The position numbers and the translations under genes are program-made. Shown here piece after piece: positions 22,989-27,923 of a stretch of 27,923 nt of DNA. The notes below the pieces were generated by a model. That model worked only from the letters and a program-made list of their open reading frames with translations. It was not told where the DNA came from and made no database searches. This DNA comes from Halieaceae bacterium (GTDB lineage: Bacteria; Pseudomonadota; Gammaproteobacteria; Pseudomonadales; Halieaceae), in the NCBI GenBank assembly GCA_002683395.1, contig NYTG01000022.1, positions 2,951 through 30,873 on the forward strand, written 5' to 3'. Every line of letters begins with the position of its first letter. The first letter of the stretch is position 1.

Positions 22989-24122
22989 GTGGCCATGAAC
23001 CAGCCTTCACCCATAAAGCGCCGTGTCAGTAGACAAATACAGGTGGGTAACGTCCCCATCGGTGGCGACGCCCCTATTGCCGTGCAAAGTATGACGAATA
23101 CTGAGACCTGCGATGTCGAGGCGACCGTCGCGCAAATCCGCGCGATTGCCGAGGCAGGAGCTGATCTGGTCCGGGTGTCGGTGCCGAGCATGGAAGCCGC
23201 GGAGGCCTTTCGCGAAATCAGGCCGCGTGCTGGGTTGCCGGTCGTGGCCGATATCCACTTCGACCACAAAATTGCGTTAAAAGTCGCTGAGTACGGGGTC
23301 GACTGTCTCCGGATTAACCCTGGCAACATCGGCCGGGAGGCGAAGGTCAGAGAGGTGATTGCTGCCTGTCAGGATCGCGGTATTCCCATTCGTATTGGCG
23401 TTAATGCAGGGTCCTTGGGCAAGGAGTTAATGCGCAAGTATCCGGAGCCGAACGCGGATGCATTGGTGGAGTCAGCGCTCAGAAACGTCGAGATTCTGGA
23501 CCGCCACGACTTTCAGGATTTTAAAGTCAGCGTGAAAGCGTCAGAGATCTTTATGGCGGTCGAGGCCTACCGTAAGTTGGCTAATCAGATTGAGCAGCCA
23601 CTCCACCTCGGGATTACTGAGGCGGGCGGCCTGCGGGGCGGAACGGTGAAATCGGCGGTAGGCCTTGGGATGCTGTTGATGGAGGGTATCGGCGATACCA
23701 TCCGCATTTCACTGGCCGCTGACCCGGTCGAGGAGATCAAGGTTGGCTTTGAAATATTGAAGAGCCTGAAGTTGCGCGCCAACGGCATCAACTTCATTGC
23801 CTGCCCGAGCTGCTCGCGGCAGAACTTCGATGTGATCAGCACGATGAATGAGTTGGAAAATCGTCTGGAGGATGTGCGCACGCCCATGGATGTGGCCGTG
23901 ATTGGATGCATTGTTAATGGGCCAGGAGAGGCGCGGGAGGCTGATGTCGGGCTGACGGGCGCGACTCCCAGCAACCTGATCTATATCGACGGGGAGCCGG
24001 ATCACAAAGTCAGCAATCAAGACTTTGTTGATCACCTCGAGTCCGTGATTCGTGACCGCGCTGAGGCGATCGAAGTCGCTCGCTCTGAGCGGGAAGCGAA
24101 CATTATTTCCAGCACACTCTGA
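22989..24122 (+). CDS. ispG: 4-hydroxy-3-methylbut-2-enyl diphosphate synthase (flavodoxin/ferredoxin)
   Basis: IspG is the [4Fe-4S] enzyme of the MEP pathway, converting MEcPP to HMBPP. It supplies isoprenoids, including carotenoid and bacteriochlorophyll side chains in a phototroph. The 377-residue protein starts with a TIM-barrel carrying VGNVPIGGDAPIAVQSMTNT and VADIHFD. The cluster ligands are Cys272, Cys275 (ACPSCSR), Cys307 and Glu314 (GCIVNGPGEA). The start may be GTG at 22989 (GGAG four bases upstream) or ATG at 22995, two codons later. hisS follows after 10 bases. Confidence 0.97.
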   Translation: MAMNQPSPIKRRVSRQIQVGNVPIGGDAPIAVQSMTNTETCDVEATVAQIRAIAEAGADLVRVSVPSMEAAEAFREIRPRAGLPVVADIHFDHKIALKVAEYGVDCLRINPGNIGREAKVREVIAACQDRGIPIRIGVNAGSLGKELMRKYPEPNADALVESALRNVEILDRHDFQDFKVSVKASEIFMAVEAYRKLANQIEQPLHLGITEAGGLRGGTVKSAVGLGMLLMEGIGDTIRISLAADPVEEIKVGFEILKSLKLRANGINFIACPSCSRQNFDVISTMNELENRLEDVRTPMDVAVIGCIVNGPGEAREADVGLTGATPSNLIYIDGEPDHKVSNQDFVDHLESVIRDRAEAIEVARSEREANIISSTL

Positions 24123-24132
24123 CGCTCACGGC

Positions 24133-25413
24133 ATGACAACTTACCGAGCGATACGTGGGATGGTCGACATCCTGCCCGATGACACGCCTTTATGGCAGTC
24201 AATGGAAACGGCGGCCCTCGAGGTGTTGTCGAGCTATGGCTATGCTGAAATCCGATTGCCGATCATTGAATCTACAGATCTTTTTGCCCGCTCTATCGGT
24301 GAAGTTACCGACATTGTTGAAAAAGAAATGTACAGCTTTGCCGACCGCAATGATGACAGCATGACTCTGCGTCCCGAGGGCACGGCAGGGTGTGTCAGAG
24401 CGATGGTGCAACACAATCTGGCCCTCACCACTCAGCGGCTTTGGTACATGGGGCCGATGTTTCGCTACGAGAGGCCCCAAAAGGGTCGCCAGCGGCAGTT
24501 TCACCAGCTGGGAGTGGAGGCTTTCGGGGTCGCAACGCCTGATCAGGATGTCGAGCTGATTGCGCTCAGTCGCCAGCTGTGGCGACGCCTGGGTGTGGAT
24601 GATGCGCTGCAGCTCGAAATCAACAGCATCGGTTCTGCAGCCGATCGCGCTCGCTACAGAGAGGCGCTGGTCGAGTACCTGTCGGGCCATCGTGATCAGC
24701 TCGACGCTGACAGCCAACGCCGGCTGGATACCAACCCGCTCCGCATTCTTGACAGTAAAAGTCCTGAAACGCAGGCGTTGCTCGAATCGGCACCGGTGTT
24801 GTCGGAGTACCTCGATACCGAAACGCAGGCAGAATTCGCGGCGTTGCTCAGTCAGTTGGATTTGCTGGGTATAACGTATGGGGTCAATCCGCGGCTGGTG
24901 CGGGGACTCGACTATTACAATAAAACGGTATTCGAATGGACAACCGACCGCCTTGGGGCCCAAAGTACCGTGTGCGGAGGCGGGCGCTACGATACGCTGG
25001 TGTCCACCTTCGGGGGTAAGGATACGCCCGCGGCCGGTTTCGCGGTGGGTCTAGAGCGACTGATCTTGCTCATGCAGTCGCTGGATATTACAGTCACGGC
25101 CCCGGCAGATCTCTACGTCGTCACGGCGGACGCAAACGCCTATCGACACAGCCTGCCGAGGTTGGATGCACTGCGTCGGCAGTTTCCGGATCTTGATATC
25201 GTCCAGCACTTGGGCGGGGGAAGCTTTAAGCGTCAGTTCAAGCGGGCCGACAAAAGTGGCGCGGCGTGGGCGCTGGTTTACGGTGAAGACGAGGTATCGG
25301 CCAGTCAGGTAACCCTGAAACCCCTGCGGACCGATGCCGAGCAACAGACAATTGCCGATGGCGAGCTGGCAACGTTTTTGGCGGGTTATCTCGCAGAAAC
25401 ACATAGCGTCTGA
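24133..25413 (+). CDS. hisS: Histidyl-tRNA synthetase
   Basis: HisS charges tRNA-His. The 426-residue class II synthetase (424 in E. coli) starts with AIRGMVDILP. It has TLRPEGT (78-84), motif 2 at FRYERPQKGRQRQFHQLGVE (110-129), the histidine motif RGLDYYNKTVFEW from 257, and motif 3 AAGFAVGLERLI (300-311). A C-terminal anticodon-binding domain from about 330 includes LGGGSFKRQFKRADKSGAAWALVYG. ATG at 24133 matches the family start. The open frame begins at 24052 inside ispG but is not homologous there. A clear ribosome site is absent, so translation may depend on ispG. Confidence 0.97.
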   Translation: MTTYRAIRGMVDILPDDTPLWQSMETAALEVLSSYGYAEIRLPIIESTDLFARSIGEVTDIVEKEMYSFADRNDDSMTLRPEGTAGCVRAMVQHNLALTTQRLWYMGPMFRYERPQKGRQRQFHQLGVEAFGVATPDQDVELIALSRQLWRRLGVDDALQLEINSIGSAADRARYREALVEYLSGHRDQLDADSQRRLDTNPLRILDSKSPETQALLESAPVLSEYLDTETQAEFAALLSQLDLLGITYGVNPRLVRGLDYYNKTVFEWTTDRLGAQSTVCGGGRYDTLVSTFGGKDTPAAGFAVGLERLILLMQSLDITVTAPADLYVVTADANAYRHSLPRLDALRRQFPDLDIVQHLGGGSFKRQFKRADKSGAAWALVYGEDEVSASQVTLKPLRTDAEQQTIADGELATFLAGYLAETHSV

Positions 25414-25428
25414 GAAAAGGAGTCGCGC

Positions 25429-26106
25429 GTGGCAGATCATATGCAGGATGAGGCAGATCTTGAGGCCCTCAAACGCTGGTGGGATGAGAACGGCAAGGGC
25501 CTCGTCGCTGCGGTAGTCGTGGCGGTACTGGGCACGGTCGGTTGGCAGCAGTATCAGGGATTTAGCGCATCAAAGGCTGAAGCAGCTTCAGACGTTTATG
25601 CCAGCATGCTGGCGATTCAGCTCGAAGGCGGCGATACCGAGCCACTGCAGGCGTTGGCGGCGCAGTTAAAGGACGAATACGGCGGTTCGAGCTATGCGCG
25701 CTTTGGCGCCATGCTCGAGGCACGCATTGCAGTCGAAGCGGGAGACCTGGCCGCAGCGGAATCTGCCTTGCGCTGGTCACTGTCTGCCGGTGATACCCGT
25801 TCGGATATTGGCCAGTTAATTCAATTGCGGTTGGCCCGCGTGCTGGCAGCACAGGGCAAAGAGCCCGAAGCGTTGGCGATTTTGGCGCAGGGTAGCGAGG
25901 CTTATCCTGTGGCTTTTGCCCAGGCGGAGGGCGATATTCATCTCGCTGCGGGCCGCACTGACGAAGCGCTCACTGCTTACCGCGATGGTCGTGATCTCGC
26001 TGCAGAGTTAGGGCAGTACAGTGCGGTCCTTGACAACAAGGTGCGCACGCTTGAGACGCGTCTACCCGCCTCACCCGGAATTGTTACCCCAGAGGATGCC
26101 AGCTGA
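25429..26106 (+). CDS. YfgM-like TPR-fold inner-membrane protein
   Basis: This 225-residue protein has the YfgM layout: a short cytoplasmic N-terminus containing LEALKRWWDENGKG (11-24), one membrane segment (about 24-40), and a periplasmic domain of TPR-like helical pairs rich in alanine. E. coli YfgM binds the SecYEG translocon with PpiD and links to periplasmic chaperones. The family is also called DUF2133 or TPR_21. The start is GTG at 25429 with a strong AAAAGGAG six bases upstream. Its TGA shares one base with the bamB ATG (TGATG), so they are probably coupled. The hisS-yfgM-bamB-der order is conserved in many gammaproteobacteria. Confidence 0.9.
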   Translation: MADHMQDEADLEALKRWWDENGKGLVAAVVVAVLGTVGWQQYQGFSASKAEAASDVYASMLAIQLEGGDTEPLQALAAQLKDEYGGSSYARFGAMLEARIAVEAGDLAAAESALRWSLSAGDTRSDIGQLIQLRLARVLAAQGKEPEALAILAQGSEAYPVAFAQAEGDIHLAAGRTDEALTAYRDGRDLAAELGQYSAVLDNKVRTLETRLPASPGIVTPEDAS

Positions 26107-27278
26107 TGAGTCGGCTAAGTCGCTTAATTCTGTTAGCAAGTTTTGCATTGAGTGCAGGCTGTAGCACGGTTACAGGCTGGTTCAGCGACGATGACTTTGA
26201 TCCCCGTGAGCCCGTTGAGCTGCAAAAAATTAGCGAACAGGTGAAGCTCAAGAGCCGCTGGTCTCGTGGTGTTGGCGATGGTCAGGGTGATGGTCTTTAC
26301 AAGATGAATCCCATTCTGGTCGACGATAGCCTTTATGTGGCCTCGGCAGAGGGCAGGGTGGCTGCCGTCGACGCCGAGACCGGCCGGGTTCGCTGGAAGA
26401 ACGATCTGGATCTCGCCCTGTCTGGAGGGGTGGGACATCACCGCGATGCGATTTTCGTCGGGGCTGCCGAAGGGCTGGTGATGCGACTGTCCGCCGAAAA
26501 CGGCGAAGAAGTCTGGCGCACGGGGGTCTCCGGTGAGGTGCTCTCGGCGCCTCAGGGTGATGGCCGGTATGTCGTGGCCCAAACCTATGACGGCAAACTG
26601 ATGGGTTTCGACTATGAGACCGGCGAGGTGCGCTGGACCTATACCAGCGATGTCCCGGTATTGACGTTGCGGGGGACGGGTACCCCCATGATCCTCGGCG
26701 ACAATGCCATTGCCGGATTTGCTGACGGCAAGGTGGTCGCGATTAATCTTCGCTCGGGTAATGTTGCCTGGGAGGCGCGGGTCGCAGTCCCGCAGGGTCG
26801 CTCCGAGATTGAGCGCATTGTCGATATTGACGGCTCCATGGCATTACAGGGCAGTGAGCTCTATGTCGCGAGTTATCAGGGTAGATTGGTTGCGATTGAT
26901 ACTCGCTCAGGCCGGCGGCTATGGCAGCGAAATGTATCTTCGGTATCAGGCGTGGGCGTGGGCTTTGGCAATGTCTATATTGCGGATGACGACGGCACGG
27001 TCAGCGCGTTTCTGCGAAATGGGCAGGGAGTGCGTTGGCAGAACATTGATCTCGGATTCCGCGAGTTATCGAGGCCGACCCCGGTAAACAGCTATGTGGC
27101 GGTGGTGGACTTCGAAGGTTATCTCCATCTGCTCTCGCAGGTCGACGGTGAAATTGTCGGCCGCACCAAAGTCGATTCCAATGGCGCCCGGGCGGATATG
27201 ATTGCGCGGGGCAATCGCCTCTTTGTCTACACGAACGACGGCGGCCTCAAGGCCTACGACGTCGAATCGCGAAACTGA
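26106..27278 (+). CDS. bamB: Outer membrane protein assembly lipoprotein BamB
   Basis: BamB is the beta-propeller lipoprotein of the BAM complex that inserts beta-barrel proteins into the outer membrane. The 390-residue protein has a signal peptide with lipobox SAGC (Cys19, followed by Ser, an outer-membrane sorting residue). About eight PQQ-like repeats follow, for example VAAVDAETGRVRWKNDLD, VMRLSAENGEEVWRT and VAIDTRSGRRLWQRN. ATG at 26106 overlaps the previous stop by one base. der follows after four bases. Confidence 0.96.
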   Translation: MSRLSRLILLASFALSAGCSTVTGWFSDDDFDPREPVELQKISEQVKLKSRWSRGVGDGQGDGLYKMNPILVDDSLYVASAEGRVAAVDAETGRVRWKNDLDLALSGGVGHHRDAIFVGAAEGLVMRLSAENGEEVWRTGVSGEVLSAPQGDGRYVVAQTYDGKLMGFDYETGEVRWTYTSDVPVLTLRGTGTPMILGDNAIAGFADGKVVAINLRSGNVAWEARVAVPQGRSEIERIVDIDGSMALQGSELYVASYQGRLVAIDTRSGRRLWQRNVSSVSGVGVGFGNVYIADDDGTVSAFLRNGQGVRWQNIDLGFRELSRPTPVNSYVAVVDFEGYLHLLSQVDGEIVGRTKVDSNGARADMIARGNRLFVYTNDGGLKAYDVESRN

Positions 27279-27282
27279 CGCC

Positions 27283-27923
27283 ATGCTCCCCGTGCTCGCC
27301 TTGGTGGGCCGTCCAAACGTCGGCAAATCCACACTCTTTAACCAACTAACTCGCAGTCGAGATGCACTCGTAGCGAATCTTTCCGGTCTTACCCGCGATC
27401 GTCAATACGGCCAGGGGCGACTGGAAGAGACCGCCTTTATCGTTATCGACACTGGCGGTATTACGGGCGAAGAAGAGGGCATTGATGCGGCCATGGCAGA
27501 TCAATCTATGGCCGCGATCGCCGAGGCCGATGTCGTGCTGCTACTGGTAGATGGACGATCAGGCCTTCATCCGGGTGACGAGGCTTTGGTGACCTACCTG
27601 CGAACTCAGGGTAAGGCTTTTCATCTCGTCGTGAATAAAATTGACGGTGTTGGCGAAGACATTGCCGCCAGCGATTTTTATCAGCTGGGTGTCGAACACG
27701 TTCATAGTATCGCGGCGACGCACAACCGCGGCGTCAAAAAGCTGATAGCGGACGTGCTGAACCCCTGGGCGGCACTGGCTGAAGCCGATGACGAAGCAGG
27801 CAATAGCGGTGCAATTCGGGTCGCCATTGTCGGGCGCCCCAACGTGGGCAAGTCGACCCTTGTGAACCGACTGTTGGGTGAGGAGCGGGTTGTCGTGTTC
27901 GATGAGCCCGGGACGACCCGCGA
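27283..27923 (+). CDS. der: Ribosome-assembly GTPase Der (EngA), 3' end beyond the window
   Basis: Der is a tandem-G-domain GTPase needed for 50S ribosome maturation. About 213 codons are visible. The first G domain has GRPNVGKST (residues 9-17), the switch region LTRDRQYG, IDTGGI and NKIDG. After an acidic linker (ALAEADDEAG) the second G domain starts with GRPNVGKST (184-192) and DEPGTTR near the right border. ATG at 27283 follows bamB by four bases. The gene continues past the window, with no sign of damage in the visible part. Confidence 0.96.
   Translation, partial: MLPVLALVGRPNVGKSTLFNQLTRSRDALVANLSGLTRDRQYGQGRLEETAFIVIDTGGITGEEEGIDAAMADQSMAAIAEADVVLLLVDGRSGLHPGDEALVTYLRTQGKAFHLVVNKIDGVGEDIAASDFYQLGVEHVHSIAATHNRGVKKLIADVLNPWAALAEADDEAGNSGAIRVAIVGRPNVGKSTLVNRLLGEERVVVFDEPGTTR

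Noticed and set aside
1..27923. Mobile elements, CRISPR arrays, toxin-antitoxin or defence genes
   Set aside because: No transposase, integrase, direct-repeat array or defence domain was seen. After about 5 kb, gene order and protein content are those of a core chromosome.

Overview
The window looks like a chromosomal segment of a marine gammaproteobacterium that carries out aerobic anoxygenic photosynthesis. The best guess is the OM60/NOR5 (Halieaceae) clade. This is inference. It rests on a complete oxygen-dependent Mg-protoporphyrin monomethyl ester cyclase gene (acsF), a BLUF photoreceptor gene beside it, and a long housekeeping block (purL, secDF, suhB, trmJ, isc, ndk, rlmN, pilF, ispG, hisS, yfgM-like, bamB, der) whose order resembles that of Pseudomonas and relatives. 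No rRNA, tRNA, CRISPR, insertion sequence or phage gene was seen, and no gene-free gap exceeds about 185 bases.

Region 1 (1-2.4 kb) appears to be the edge of a photosynthesis locus. It holds a possible gene tail at the left border, a 4-TM membrane protein of unknown function, a short BLUF protein on the minus strand whose end overlaps the 4-TM gene, and acsF, divergent from the BLUF gene. The 184-bp BLUF/acsF intergenic region contains an exact TGT-N12-ACA sequence, the consensus of the photosynthesis repressor PpsR/CrtJ. A BLUF protein facing a pigment gene across such a box recalls the AppA/PpsR light and redox switch.

Region 2 (2.4-6.4 kb) holds a crotonase-family protein with one of two usual catalytic glutamates replaced, an NnrU-family membrane protein, an AlkA-type DNA glycosylase, tadA (GTGA overlap with the glycosylase gene), and a convergent mltF-type lytic transglycosylase with a lipobox.

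Region 3 (6.5-15.1 kb) holds purL, secD-secF (translationally coupled), suhB (minus strand) and divergent trmJ. Region 4 (15.1-20.4 kb) is the iron-sulfur assembly operon iscR-iscS-iscU-iscA-hscB-hscA-fdx, headed by a near-consensus type 1 IscR box. Region 5 (20.5-27.9 kb) is ndk, rlmN, pilF, ispG, hisS, a YfgM-like protein, bamB and the start of der, all on the plus strand.

Genes that often sit in this order in pseudomonads but are absent here are yajC/tgt before secD, cysE between trmJ and iscR, iscX after fdx, and rodZ between pilF and ispG. Several intergenic regions instead hold short, strong inverted repeats. Three promoters (purL, secD, ndk) share a -10 element fused to the same GC-rich discriminator, TA(T/C)ACTCCGC. 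Most of the window is ordinary core genome. The most interesting part is the BLUF/PpsR-box/acsF arrangement.
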